Both the position numbers and the translations under genes were made by a program. Below the pieces are notes generated by a model. It searched no databases. It was not told where the DNA came from and saw only the letters and a program-made list of their open reading frames with translations. Shown here piece after piece: positions 46,297-54,896 of a stretch of 64,000 nucleotides of DNA. How positions within the stretch are numbered: position 1 is the first letter of the stretch; each line of letters begins with the position of its first letter. The stretch is taken from positions 1 through 64,000 of the forward strand of contig NZ_KE386979.1 of NCBI RefSeq assembly GCF_000429865.1, written 5' to 3'. The stretch comes from Cucumibacter marinus DSM 18995 (lineage in GTDB: Bacteria > Pseudomonadota > Alphaproteobacteria > Rhizobiales > Devosiaceae).

Positions 46297-46306
46297 GAAG
46301 CAGCCT

Positions 46307-46888
46307 TCAATTCAGGAATCTGAGGGCGAGGAAGCCACCGATGAGAAGGATGCAGAATAAGGCGAACATGAGGCCGAGCCGCCTTTCGATGAAGGCGCGG
46401 ATGGGTTCGCCGAACCAGTAGAGGAGACCGGCGACCAGGAAGAAGCGCAGCCCGCGCCCGACAACGGAAACACCGGCGAAAACCAACAGGTTGAAGCCGA
46501 CCGAACCAGAGAAAATGGTGAGCACCTTGTAGGGCAGGGGCGTGACCGCGCCGAGGAAAATGCCCCAGCCGCCCCATTGATTGTACCATTCGACCAGCCG
46601 CTCGAAGGTGTGTTCGGCGCCGTAGAAATGCAGGATCGGTTCGCCGATGGTCTTGAACAGCAACGCGCCGATCGCATAGCCGAGAAAGGCGCCGGCGACC
46701 GAGGACAGGGTCGAGATCAGCGCGTAGAACGCCCATTTCGCCCGTTTGGCCACGACCATGGGGATGAGCATGACATCGGGCGGAATGGGAAAGAACGAGC
46801 TTTCCGCAAAGGAGATGACGGCAAGGGCCTGGGGGGCATAGCGGGCGCCGGCGAGCGACAGAACCCAGTCATACAAGCGGCGCAGCAC
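46307..46888 (-). CDS. YqaA family membrane protein (DedA/SNARE-associated-like)
   Basis: The 193-residue protein has about five hydrophobic segments with the family motifs ISFAESSFFPIPPDVMLIPMV at 24-46 and FLGAVTPLPYKVLTIFSG. It belongs to the short DedA-like branch of putative lipid or ion transporters. Operon with dsbB. Confidence 0.9.
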   Translation of the reverse strand: MLRRLYDWVLSLAGARYAPQALAVISFAESSFFPIPPDVMLIPMVVAKRAKWAFYALISTLSSVAGAFLGYAIGALLFKTIGEPILHFYGAEHTFERLVEWYNQWGGWGIFLGAVTPLPYKVLTIFSGSVGFNLLVFAGVSVVGRGLRFFLVAGLLYWFGEPIRAFIERRLGLMFALFCILLIGGFLALRFLN

Positions 46889-46982
46889 GGCAAACTTCCC
46901 GAAATTGATCCGGTCAGAGGTGTAGCGCGGCTTTGCTAAGTGTCAATTAAAAGTGGCCGAACCAGATACGGACCAAGTCCGG

Positions 46983-47183
46983 TCAGTCGCGGGCGGCCCT
47001 GATGCGGCGCATGGCGGCGATACGGTCGGCCTTGCGCTGTTCAGCCAGGCGCAGGGCGCGCAGCTTTTCGGCGTTTTCACGGCGGCGGGCTTCAGCCTCG
47101 CGATGCTCGCGAAGGGCTTTTTCCTGGCGTTCCACCTGGACGTCGCGGCGGCGTTCAGTGGCAAGGGTACGGGCGGTAATCAT
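46983..47183 (-). CDS. DUF6481-like highly charged small protein downstream of cspA
   Basis: The 66-residue protein is almost entirely a charged helix with arginine and glutamate runs (LATERRRDVQVERQEKALRE, then RRENAEKLRALRLAEQRK). Short proteins of this type follow cold-shock genes in rhizobia. The ATG at 47183 is preferred because GGAAG lies upstream; the alternative at 47198 adds five residues. It may bind RNA or ribosomes; unproven. Confidence 0.8.
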   Translation of the reverse strand: MITARTLATERRRDVQVERQEKALREHREAEARRRENAEKLRALRLAEQRKADRIAAMRRIRAARD

Positions 47184-47210
47184 GATACTTCCATCCATCC
47201 GGGCTGGCGT

Positions 47211-47236
47211 GTCCGGAGCGGCGGTCCGCTCCGGAC
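47211..47236 (-). promoter_or_regulatory. Hairpin between cspA and the charged small protein
   Basis: A perfect 10-bp GC-rich stem GTCCGGAGCG / CGCTCCGGAC with a 6-base loop begins 8 bases past the cspA stop. No T tract follows, so it more likely protects the cspA message 3' end or causes partial read-through than ends transcription. Confidence 0.6.
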
Positions 47237-47244
47237 GAAGGCAG

Positions 47245-47454
47245 TTATTCGGCGATCTCGATGTTGATCGCAGCCATGCGGCCGTCGCGGCCGGCTTCGA
47301 GGTCGTAGGAAACCTTCTGGCCTTCAGCGAGGCTGGTCAGGCCGGAGCGCTCGACGGCGGAAATGTGAACGAAGGCATCCTTGCCGCCGTCTTCGGGTTC
47401 AATGAAGCCGAAGCCTTTGGTGGTGTTGAAGAATTTAACGGTGCCCTTGGTCAT
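47245..47454 (-). CDS. cspA: Cold-shock protein (CspA family)
   Basis: The 69-residue OB-fold protein carries RNP1 KGFGFIEP and RNP2 DAFVHIS, the nucleic-acid-binding motifs of CspA. Start 47454 gives the normal family N terminus MTKGTVKFFN. The long leader upstream (to about 47640) may hold a cold-responsive structure, but I cannot define one. Confidence 0.95.
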   Translation of the reverse strand: MTKGTVKFFNTTKGFGFIEPEDGGKDAFVHISAVERSGLTSLAEGQKVSYDLEAGRDGRMAAINIEIAE

Positions 47455-47665
47455 GGCAGTGCAGTCCTTGGTTTGGCCCCGCCTGATGGCAGGGATTGAT
47501 GTCCCGGTACGCGACATGCGGACCGGGTGTAACGTTCGCGAAATCAGTGGGAGCCAAACGATCCGGCAGAGCCGGCAGATCAGAACGCCATTGACGGCAG
47601 AAAACGTATCCAGTGTTTATGCTGTAGGTTGGCGGTAAAATCAAGGCAGAGCAGGTATTCGCCAA

Positions 47666-47693
47666 TTGACGGGCTTGTCGCGATGACTATAGT
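47666..47693 (+). promoter_or_regulatory. Promoter of tRNA-Leu
   Basis: TTGACG (47666-47671) and TATAGT (47688-47693) are separated by 16 bases. The predicted start site lies about 35 bases before the tRNA. Confidence 0.7.
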
Positions 47694-47733
47694 CCCGCCC
47701 GTTCGCGATCCGCCTGAGGCGGTTTTGCAGCGG

Positions 47734-47820
47734 GCCCCTCTGGCGGAATTGGTAGACGCGCCAGACTCAAAATCTGGTTCTGGTAACAGAGTGCCGGTTC
47801 GATTCCGGCGGGGGGCACCA
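47734..47820 (+). tRNA. tRNA-Leu (anticodon CAA)
   Basis: The 87-base cloverleaf has acceptor GCCCCTC / GGGGGGC (one T-G pair), anticodon stem CCAGA / TCTGG around the loop CTCAAAA (anticodon CAA, reads UUG), a long class II variable arm, T arm GCCGG-TTCGATT-CCGGC, and an encoded CCA at 47818-47820. Confidence 0.95.
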
Positions 47821-47848
47821 CTCCGAAACCGGTTGATCACAGATCGAT

Positions 47849-47871
47849 CGAAAGGTCCGGTGGACCTTTCG
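47849..47871 (+). terminator. Hairpin downstream of tRNA-Leu
   Basis: A perfect 10-bp stem CGAAAGGTCC / GGACCTTTCG with loop GGT begins 28 bases after the tRNA. The T tract is missing on the 3' side, so it is probably a processing or termination aid. A family-B repeat follows at 47883. Confidence 0.6.
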
Positions 47872-47882
47872 AAGGTGAGGAG

Positions 47883-47907
47883 GCCATGAGAGCTATGCTC
47901 GAATGGC
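47883..47907 (+). repeat. Family-B hairpin downstream of tRNA-Leu
   Basis: GCCAT-GA-GAGC-TAT-GCTC-GA-ATGGC: same core as the copies near 346, 394 and 24907, with the outer stem changed to GCCAT/ATGGC in a compensating way. Confidence 0.75.
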
Positions 47908-48035
47908 AATGGGCTCACGACGAGGTTGCTGCGCTCACCGTCTCCGCGGCGCGGGCAAAAAGTTGCCCGACGGCGCTTGCGCCGCTCGGAGACGTTTCAT
48001 TTGGCTCATCGTTTGCGCGCGGCAGAACGCTCTTT

Positions 48036-48677
48036 CTAGCCCCGGTTGAGCGCCAGATTGGCCCCGAGCCCGATCAGCACCCCGCCGCCGATGCGGCGGG
48101 TCCAGGCTGCGGCGCGGGCGGACTTGCGCAGCTTTTCGACCACCAGCCCCGCAAGCACCACGCAGATCAGATCGCCAATGGTGAAACCCAGATTGACGAT
48201 GGTGCCCAGGATCAGAAACTGCGCCCAGATCGGCAGGCTCGCCGACGGATCGACGAATTGGGGCAGGAATGACAGATAAAAGATCGCGGTCTTGGGATTG
48301 AGAATCTCGACCACGATGCTCTGCAGGAACGCACGGCGACCGCTGGTGACAGGGCGCGCGGAAACGGTATCCATGCCGTCATCGGCCTGCTTGCCGGGGC
48401 GGATCAGCCGCCAGCCGAGCCAGATCAGATAGGCAGCACCGACGATCTTGAGCGCGGTATAGAGCGCTGGCACGGCGTGGAACAGCACGGCCAGACCCAG
48501 GGTGACGGCGATCACATGCACATAGCCGCCGGTATGCAGGCCTAGCGCGGCCATCATGCCGGCGCGGCGGCCGCCGGCAATGGTGCGCGCGGCCGTGTAA
48601 AGCATGGCCGGACCCGGCATGGCGGCAAAGATCAACAAGGCAAGCACGAAAGCAAGAATCAGGTCGAGCGATGGCAT
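48036..48677 (-). CDS. LysE family amino-acid exporter
   Basis: The 213-residue protein has about six membrane helices and the LysE/RhtB start FVLALLIFAAMPGPAMLYTAARTIAGGRRAG, plus GAAYLIWLGWRLIRPG. It exports an amino acid or homoserine lactone-like compound; the substrate cannot be deduced. Divergent from a PLP lyase gene with which it might be functionally related. Confidence 0.92.
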   Translation of the reverse strand: MPSLDLILAFVLALLIFAAMPGPAMLYTAARTIAGGRRAGMMAALGLHTGGYVHVIAVTLGLAVLFHAVPALYTALKIVGAAYLIWLGWRLIRPGKQADDGMDTVSARPVTSGRRAFLQSIVVEILNPKTAIFYLSFLPQFVDPSASLPIWAQFLILGTIVNLGFTIGDLICVVLAGLVVEKLRKSARAAAWTRRIGGGVLIGLGANLALNRG

Positions 48678-48852
48678 GGTGGCGTCCCGGGACAGTAAAA
48701 GGCGAGGTTAGTGTGTGCCATGAGGCCGGGCAAGCGGTAACACAAATGGAAGTTGAGATCGTCCATCTGGCATTGATGGTTGGCATGGGCCACGGGTATC
48801 GCCATGCTGTGACAATTGCTTTCATCAGCGACGATCCGGGCAGGGCGGAACC

Positions 48853-49815
48853 ATGGCAACGAATCTCAACTCCCGGTTGATCGAAGACGCAGCCGTGTTT
48901 CTCAGGGACCGGATTGTCAGGACCCCCACCGTTGCAAGCCCCGGATTGAGCGCCTGGGCAGGACGGCAGGTGGTGGTCAAACTCGAGACCCTGCAACTGG
49001 GATCCTCGTTCAAGCCGCGCGGCGTACTCTTCCGCATGGCGCAGCTCAGCGATGAGGAAAAACGCAAGGGCGTGGTCGCGGTCAGTGGCGGCAATTTCGG
49101 CCTGGCGGTGGCGCTCGGCGCGCGGGACGCCGGAATTGCCGCAACGATCGTGATGCCGGAACAGGTTGCCCAGGCGGTGCGCGATGCAGTGACCGATACC
49201 GGCGCCAGGCTCGAGATTACCGCGGATGTCACCTCCTCGTTTGCGCGCGGACAGGTGCTGGCTGGTGAAGGTCTGACCCTGATGGATGATTGCGGCGACC
49301 CCCATGTGGCCGCCGGTCACGGGACGCTCGGCCTTGAGATGGTCGAGGACCATCCCGAAATCACAGATGTGCTGATCGCGGTGGGTGGCGGGGCGATGCT
49401 TGCCGGTGCAGCCACGGCGATCAAGTCGCGAAATCCCGATATCCGAATCTGGGGTGTCGAAACTGAAGAGGCTGCGTCGATGACGGCTGCGCTTTCTGCC
49501 GGAAAACCGGAAACGGTTGCGGTCAGTGGCGCCATTCCAACCCTGGCGGTGCCCGAAGTCGATGCCATGGCGCTCGATGCCACACAGCGGCTTGTCGAAG
49601 ACATTCTGCTTGTATCCGAGACCTCGGCCTTTGCCGGGATGGCCGATCTGGCAGGCAAGGGCCGGATCTATGCCGAACCAGCGGCAGGGGCACTGGCGCC
49701 GGGGCTCAAGGCGCTGGCCGAGCGTGTGCCCGAGGATGCGGTAATTGGCCTTGTGATTTGCGGCGGCAATATCGGGCCGGGCGATTTTGGCCGGATCCTG
49801 ACCAGCACAGCGTGA
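48853..49815 (+). CDS. Threonine/serine dehydratase-like PLP enzyme
   Basis: The 320-residue fold type II PLP enzyme has the Schiff-base Lys in SSFKPRGVL (about residue 54), the glycine loop VSGGNFGLAVALG, and the phosphate-side GGGAMLAG. It resembles threonine ammonia-lyase/serine dehydratase and related racemases; the exact substrate is unclear. SGGNFG replaces the SSGNHAQG of biosynthetic threonine dehydratases, and there is no ACT domain. Confidence 0.87.
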   Translation: MATNLNSRLIEDAAVFLRDRIVRTPTVASPGLSAWAGRQVVVKLETLQLGSSFKPRGVLFRMAQLSDEEKRKGVVAVSGGNFGLAVALGARDAGIAATIVMPEQVAQAVRDAVTDTGARLEITADVTSSFARGQVLAGEGLTLMDDCGDPHVAAGHGTLGLEMVEDHPEITDVLIAVGGGAMLAGAATAIKSRNPDIRIWGVETEEAASMTAALSAGKPETVAVSGAIPTLAVPEVDAMALDATQRLVEDILLVSETSAFAGMADLAGKGRIYAEPAAGALAPGLKALAERVPEDAVIGLVICGGNIGPGDFGRILTSTA

Positions 49816-49860
49816 TCGAATCCGCTCTCGCTCGCGAGCATTCGATCTGCCCGAATCGAT

Positions 49861-50514
49861 CTAGAGAACCAGTTCGGCGAGATCGTCCATATGCGGGCAG
49901 ATGCGGTGGGCGCCGGCATCGCGCAGCAGGGTTTCATCCGAGCCGTGCGCCAGCCCGATTACGGTCAGCCCGGCGGCGACCGCTGCCTTGACCCCGGCCG
50001 GGGAATCCTCGATGGCGATGCCAAGACCGGGATCCATGCCGAGCCGCGCGCACGCATGTTCGTACACATGGGGTTCGGGCTTGTGATAGCCGATATCGAA
50101 GCTCGAATTGACGTGCTCGCCGAAAAAGCGGTCGAGCTTCATATGGGCGAGGCCGGTGCGCAGGGTGGTCATTTTCGAGCCGCTGGCGACCGCCAGCGGC
50201 ATGTCGGCCTCATGCAGTGCCTGCACCGCGCCGGGGCTGCCGGGAATCGGATCGGGGGTTTCGCCGATGGCGACCAGGCCGCGGGCGATCACCCTTTCGG
50301 CCCAGCCTTCAGGGATGTCGATGCCGTAATCCGTACGCATGACATCCACCGAGTCGAGAAAATAAGTTCCGCGATAGCGGGCATTGACGTCATCAAGGGT
50401 TGCCGGGGCGCCAATGGCAATGAGCTCCTCGGTGATGACCTGATACCAGGCACTCACGGAATCGGCGAGCACGCCGTCATAGTCGAAAACGACGAAGGCG
50501 GGACGGGTCGGCAT
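49861..50514 (-). CDS. HAD-superfamily phosphatase
   Basis: The 217-residue hydrolase has the nucleophile motif FDYDGVLADS near the N terminus, motif II LAVASGSKMTT and motif III/IV GIAIEDSPAGVKAA with the acidic pair. It resembles beta-phosphoglucomutase-like and phosphoglycolate phosphatase-like HAD proteins. ATG at 50514 is preferred; a TTG at 50529 is the alternative. Confidence 0.9.
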   Translation of the reverse strand: MPTRPAFVVFDYDGVLADSVSAWYQVITEELIAIGAPATLDDVNARYRGTYFLDSVDVMRTDYGIDIPEGWAERVIARGLVAIGETPDPIPGSPGAVQALHEADMPLAVASGSKMTTLRTGLAHMKLDRFFGEHVNSSFDIGYHKPEPHVYEHACARLGMDPGLGIAIEDSPAGVKAAVAAGLTVIGLAHGSDETLLRDAGAHRICPHMDDLAELVL

Positions 50515-50587
50515 GGGGAGTATCTCCAAAGACCCCGACCCTCACCCGATTCCGGATTTCTTGGCAATGGCGGGATCGGGCCGGCGG

Positions 50588-51007
50588 TCAGCCCTGGGCC
50601 TCGCGTCCGGCATAAGGCCGGCGGATCGGCTTGGCGGCTTCGTCCTGGTCGGCGTCGTAATCCGCACGGGCCGCGGTGATGTCCTCATAGTGATCGACCG
50701 ACCAGTCCCACAAAGCGTTGATCGGCTTGCGAAGGGATTGTCCGAGCGGGGTGAGAGCATATTCGACCCGCGGCGGCACTTCGGGGTAAACGGTGCGGGT
50801 CACCAGCCCGTCGCGCTCGAGATTGCGCAGGGTGAGGGTCAGCATGCGCTGCGAGATGGTGCCGATGGAGCGCCGGATCTCGGAGAATCTCAGCGTCTGG
50901 TCGCCCAGCCGTCCGACGATCATGACCGACCATTTGTCACCCACCCGGTTCAGCACATCGCTCATGGCGCGGCATTGGGTGTGGTCGTCAGCCTGCTTCA
51001 GTGACAT
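50588..51007 (-). CDS. HxlR family transcriptional regulator
   Basis: The 139-residue winged-helix protein has the HxlR pattern: CRAMSDVLNRVGDKWSVMIVGRL then RFSEIRRSIGTISQRMLTLTLRNLERDGLVTR. It starts at 51007 (an AAGGGAAC site upstream). Divergent from an FMN reductase gene, a common pairing in which the regulator senses redox or quinone stress. The start region contains a direct repeat likely to be its operator. Confidence 0.92.
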   Translation of the reverse strand: MSLKQADDHTQCRAMSDVLNRVGDKWSVMIVGRLGDQTLRFSEIRRSIGTISQRMLTLTLRNLERDGLVTRTVYPEVPPRVEYALTPLGQSLRKPINALWDWSVDHYEDITAARADYDADQDEAAKPIRRPYAGREAQG

Positions 51008-51028
51008 CTGTGTTCCCTTTCCACTTCC

Positions 51029-51059
51029 GTGTGCGTTCTTCACCCGGGTGTGCGTTCTT
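51029..51059. promoter_or_regulatory. 12-bp direct repeat upstream of the HxlR gene
   Basis: GTGTGCGTTCTT occurs at 51029-51040 and 51048-51059, a 19-bp period, in the leader of the regulator gene. Two half sites about two helical turns apart fit a dimeric HxlR protein. Confidence 0.55.
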
Positions 51060-51189
51060 GCGGTTCGCTTCGGGTTCCCAATATAGGCTTTGTTCTCGGT
51101 TGATACCAGAGACAGATTTTTACGCAAGTTACCAAATGAGAGTGAGTGCCGGACCGTAATCTTCCCGGCATGCCTATAGGAGGGCCGAA

Positions 51190-51762
51190 ATGTCCAATAC
51201 CCCGCTGAAATTCGCCGTCATCATCGCCAGCACCCGCGAAGGCCGGTTTGCCGATGTGATCGCCAACTGGTTCAAGGGCGAAGCGCGCAAGCGCAATGAC
51301 GTGACGCTCGATATCGTCGATCTGATCGATGTCGATCTGCCCGAGCGCATGGGCGGAGAGCCGACCGAAGGGCTGAAGGATTACGCCCGCCGGATCGATG
51401 ACGCCGATGCGGTCGTCGTCATCACCCCCGAGTATAATCACGGCTATCCCGCCTCGCTGAAGGCCGCTGTCGATGCGCTGAAGCCCGAATGGCAGGCCAA
51501 ACCGGTCGGCTTTGTCGCCTATGGCGGGGTGTCGGGCGGTCTGCGCGCGGTTGAACAGCTGCGCCAGGTGTTTGCCGAATTGCACGCCATGAGCGTGCGC
51601 GATGCGGTCAGCTTCCCCTTCGCCTGGACCCAGTTCGACGAGAACGGAACCGTCAAGCAGGAAGAGCTTTACGCCGAATCGGCGTCGGCGCTCATCAACC
51701 AGCTGGTCTGGTGGGGCGTGGCGCTGCGCGATGCGCGCACCAAACAGGCCTATGCCGCCTGA
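51190..51762 (+). CDS. NADPH-dependent FMN reductase / quinone reductase
   Basis: The 190-residue flavodoxin-like protein has the FMN phosphate loop ASTREGRFADVIANW, then VVVITPEYNHGYPASLKAAVD (the family signature). It reduces FMN or quinones with NADPH. Divergent from HxlR, which probably regulates it. Confidence 0.92.
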   Translation: MSNTPLKFAVIIASTREGRFADVIANWFKGEARKRNDVTLDIVDLIDVDLPERMGGEPTEGLKDYARRIDDADAVVVITPEYNHGYPASLKAAVDALKPEWQAKPVGFVAYGGVSGGLRAVEQLRQVFAELHAMSVRDAVSFPFAWTQFDENGTVKQEELYAESASALINQLVWWGVALRDARTKQAYAA

Positions 51763-51941
51763 GGTTTCGCTTCATCGCTGACCATGAAGGCCGCGTTCCA
51801 CCCCGGAGTGCGGCCTTCTGTTGGAAGATAGTTGTGATTGGCGGCCTCACATCCGCGTTGATGATGGCGAAGGGGGTTTGAAACCGCAGGCCCGGCCCTG
51901 CTAAAAGGCACCGGATATCGTAGTGAGGACAGATCCCCGAG

Positions 51942-53060
51942 ATGGTGCGGCCGGCAAAACTGCTTCTGGCGCTGATGATGGCTTTGTTGCTGGCGGTCCG
52001 GCCAGCCATGGCGATCCCGCAATTGCTGATCGACATGCAGTCCGGTGAAGTGCTCTACGAGCAACAGGCCGGCCAGCCCTGGCATCCGGCGTCGCTGACC
52101 AAACTGATGACCGCCTATCTCGCCTTCGAGGCCGTGGCGAGGGGGCGGCTGAGCCTGTCGTCGCCTGTGACCATGAGCCGGAATGCGCTCAAGGCACCAC
52201 CCTCGAAAATGGGCTTTCCGGTCGACACCGCGCTGACGCTCGAAGACGCACTCTATATCCTGATCGTCAAATCGGCGAATGATGTGGCGACAGCCATCGC
52301 CGAGACGGTGGGCGGGACCGAAGAGAATTTCGTCGCCGAGATGAACCGTGCCGCGTCCCGGCTCGGGCTCACCGGCACGCATTTTTCCAATGCCAACGGG
52401 CTGCATGATCCCGACCAGTATACGACCGCGCGGGACATGGCACTGCTGGCGCTGACGATCCGCGCTCAATATCCGCAATATGACGACATGTTCGCGACCC
52501 GTGTGCTGCGCTTCGGCAAGTCGCGGCTCGAAAGCCAGAACGATCTTCTGACCGGCTATGCCGGCGCGACCGGCATGAAGACCGGCTATGTGTGTTCGTC
52601 GGGGCTGAATATCGTTGCCACGGCGGACCGGCGCGGCCGGTCGCTGATGGCGGTGGTTTTCGGTGGCTCCTCTGGCCGCGAACGCGGCGAAATGGCGGCT
52701 TCGCTACTCGATCGCGGGTTTTCGGGGCAATTGCGCGGCACCGGGCGGTTGATCACCAATCTGGGCAATACCGGGGGGCAGCCCACCGATATGCGGCCTT
52801 ATCTGTGTGGCAGCGAAGCGGCGGATTATGTCGCCGAGCGCAAGCGCGACTTCCCCTTCGGGCTTGAAGGGCAGCCAAGCTATCTCGATGACGACATTGC
52901 GCCGCGCGAGGTGCGGGTCTCGATCCTCGGGCGCCTGCGCGATATCCCGCTGCCGCGCAAACGGCCCTATTATGCCGCGCCGATCCAAATCCTGCCGGCG
53001 GTGGTGACGGTGGAGGCTGGTGGCGGCGTGCCGCTGCCGAGGCCTCGCCCTAACCGCTAG
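51942..53060 (+). CDS. D-alanyl-D-alanine carboxypeptidase (DacF/PBP6-like)
   Basis: The 372-residue penicillin-binding protein has a signal peptide (about 1-24, ending PAMA), the catalytic SLTK (Ser in HPASLTKLMTAYLAFE), SAN motif in VKSANDVATAIAE and KTG in GMKTGYVC. It trims the pentapeptide of peptidoglycan. The C-terminal region after ~280 is proline- and arginine-rich and does not match the PBP5 C-terminal domain, so the membrane anchor is not evident. Confidence 0.92.
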   Translation: MVRPAKLLLALMMALLLAVRPAMAIPQLLIDMQSGEVLYEQQAGQPWHPASLTKLMTAYLAFEAVARGRLSLSSPVTMSRNALKAPPSKMGFPVDTALTLEDALYILIVKSANDVATAIAETVGGTEENFVAEMNRAASRLGLTGTHFSNANGLHDPDQYTTARDMALLALTIRAQYPQYDDMFATRVLRFGKSRLESQNDLLTGYAGATGMKTGYVCSSGLNIVATADRRGRSLMAVVFGGSSGRERGEMAASLLDRGFSGQLRGTGRLITNLGNTGGQPTDMRPYLCGSEAADYVAERKRDFPFGLEGQPSYLDDDIAPREVRVSILGRLRDIPLPRKRPYYAAPIQILPAVVTVEAGGGVPLPRPRPNR

Positions 53061-53066
53061 CGGGCC

Positions 53067-53086
53067 GCGCCTGAACCGTCAGGCGC
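53067..53086. terminator. Hairpin between convergent genes
   Basis: A perfect 8-bp stem GCGCCTGA / TCAGGCGC with loop ACCG begins 6 bases after the carboxypeptidase stop and 11 bases past the TusA stop. It can serve both strands, though the T tracts are weak. Confidence 0.6.
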
Positions 53087-53097
53087 CGCCCTTGCGG

Positions 53098-53331
53098 TTA
53101 TCTCGTCACGGTAATCTCGAAGCGATAGACCCCGTCCGCCTCGCTCGATTGATGGGTATGACCCAGCCGGTTGCACAGCACCGGAATGTCGACACGCGCC
53201 ATCGGGTCGGTTGCCAGAACGGTCAACCGGCTGCCAGCGGGCAGGCTTTCGAGGCGTTTTTCCGCCTTGAGGGCGGGCAGGGGGCATTTGAGCCCGCGTG
53301 TGTCGAGGATTTCATCCATATCGGGGCGCAT
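53098..53331 (-). CDS. TusA-type sulfurtransferase
   Basis: The 77-residue protein has the TusA/SirA signature LDTRGLKCPLPALKAEKRL with the active Cys in KCPLP. It carries persulfide sulfur for tRNA thiolation or other pathways. Start 53331 gives a normal family length; MDEIL at 53319 is the alternative. Confidence 0.88.
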   Translation of the reverse strand: MRPDMDEILDTRGLKCPLPALKAEKRLESLPAGSRLTVLATDPMARVDIPVLCNRLGHTHQSSEADGVYRFEITVTR

Positions 53332-53492
53332 AGAGCCGGTTTGCCGTCTGGCGTCAATGGGTTGGCGTGCCGGCCACCGGGTTAACACCCCTTTAAGCAT
53401 GTGCCCGGATATCTGGGCACGGCAGCGGATTCAAACCCCCTCTTAAAGCCGGGCGCGCCAAGGTGCGGCAACCGGGGGATGGGAAACCGTTT

Positions 53493-54896
53493 ATGGCTGA
53501 AACCGATACAGCACAGGCGCAAAAGGACACCGGATCCGGCAGCAGGCTCGACGGGTTCGTGTCCCGAGCGAGCCAGCTGGCCTTCGGCAAGTCCGAGCGT
53601 GCCTCGGCAGCGCGCGGGGCGTTGTTTGCCTTCGGTATCCGCGCCTTCAGCGCGGTCATGGCCTATGCCCTGCATATCGTTCTTGCCCGGCTTCTGGGCG
53701 ATTTTTCCTTCGGGATCTATGTCACCGCCTGGACCTGGGTGGTGCTGATCGGTTCGATTTCGCCGCTCGGCCTGCATATCGCGGTGGTGCGGTTTGTGGG
53801 TGAGTATGAAGCCGCAGGAGACGAGGCGCGGCTGCGCGGGGTGGTGATCGGGGTGCCCGTGATCGTCACCGGGCTTGCGGTCGCCGTTGCGGTGATCGGC
53901 GTGGCCACGATCCATGCGTTTCCCGGCCTTCTCTCGCAGCCTTTCATGGTGCCGGTCACCATTGCCGCCTTCTGTCTGCCGCTGTTCGCGCTTTCGGAGG
54001 CGCAGGACGGGGTGGCCCGGGCCTTTGGCTGGAACGGGGTGGCGCTGATCCCGGTCTATCTGCAGCGCCCGCTGGTGGTGCTTGCGGTGATGGGTGTGTT
54101 GCTGCTCGCCGGATGGCCGGCGGATGCGCCCTCGGCAATGATCGCGACGGTTCTGGCTTCGCTGTCGGTCGTCATCGTGCAGGCGGTGTTCATCATCACG
54201 CGGCTGCGCCACAAGCTTCCCGCCGGGCCGCGGGTTTTCACCCCCAAGGCGTGGTTCGCGGTGTCGCTGCCGATCCTGTTCGTCGAAGGTTTCTATCTGC
54301 TCTTGACCAATACCGACATTGCCATGCTCGGCTTTCTGGTGCCGCCCGAGCAGGTGTCGGTCTATTTCGCCGCCGCCAAGACCATGGTGATCGTCTCTTT
54401 TGCCTATTTCGCTGTGCGGGCGAGCCTCGAGCGGCGTTTCGCCAAATTCTATCACGCGGGGGACGAAGAGGGCTTTGCCGCCGCGCTCAAGGACGGCACG
54501 CGCTGGATGTTCATTCCCTCGGTCGGGTTCTCGATCCTGGTCGTCGGGGCGGGATACTGGTTGCTGGGGCTCTATGGTGAAGGCTTCACCGCCGGCCTGC
54601 CGGTGCTCGGGGTGCTGGCGCTCGGGCTCGTGCTTCGCAGCGCGGCGGGGCCGACCTCATCGGTGTTGATGATGTCCGGTGCCCAGCAGCAGACGGCTTT
54701 TGTCTATGCGGGGGCGTTCGTTGCCAATATCGCGCTCAATCTCCTGCTTATTCCGCGCCTCGGGATCATGGGGGCGGCGACCGCCACCGCGATCACCATG
54801 GGGCTCGAAATGCTGCTGTTGGGCACGCTCGTCAAACGCCATACCGGGGTCGACGTGTTCATCTGGTCGGTCTTGAAACCGGGAGGTGCCCGATGA
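53493..54896 (+). CDS. Polysaccharide-type flippase (MATE/Wzx superfamily)
   Basis: The 467-residue protein has about 12-14 membrane helices, with the polysaccharide biosynthesis pattern RLLGDFSFGIYVTAWTWV near the start. A charged leader of ~45 residues precedes the first helix. It probably moves a lipid-linked glycan across the inner membrane. Its stop overlaps the next gene (ATGA), a BioF2-like acyltransferase, so the two act together. ATG 53493 is preferred to the GTG at 53463. Confidence 0.87.
   Translation: MAETDTAQAQKDTGSGSRLDGFVSRASQLAFGKSERASAARGALFAFGIRAFSAVMAYALHIVLARLLGDFSFGIYVTAWTWVVLIGSISPLGLHIAVVRFVGEYEAAGDEARLRGVVIGVPVIVTGLAVAVAVIGVATIHAFPGLLSQPFMVPVTIAAFCLPLFALSEAQDGVARAFGWNGVALIPVYLQRPLVVLAVMGVLLLAGWPADAPSAMIATVLASLSVVIVQAVFIITRLRHKLPAGPRVFTPKAWFAVSLPILFVEGFYLLLTNTDIAMLGFLVPPEQVSVYFAAAKTMVIVSFAYFAVRASLERRFAKFYHAGDEEGFAAALKDGTRWMFIPSVGFSILVVGAGYWLLGLYGEGFTAGLPVLGVLALGLVLRSAAGPTSSVLMMSGAQQQTAFVYAGAFVANIALNLLLIPRLGIMGAATATAITMGLEMLLLGTLVKRHTGVDVFIWSVLKPGGAR

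Noticed and set aside
47734-47907. tRNA-Leu as an integration site of a mobile element
   Set aside because: No integrase, no direct repeat of the tRNA 3' end and ordinary genes follow.
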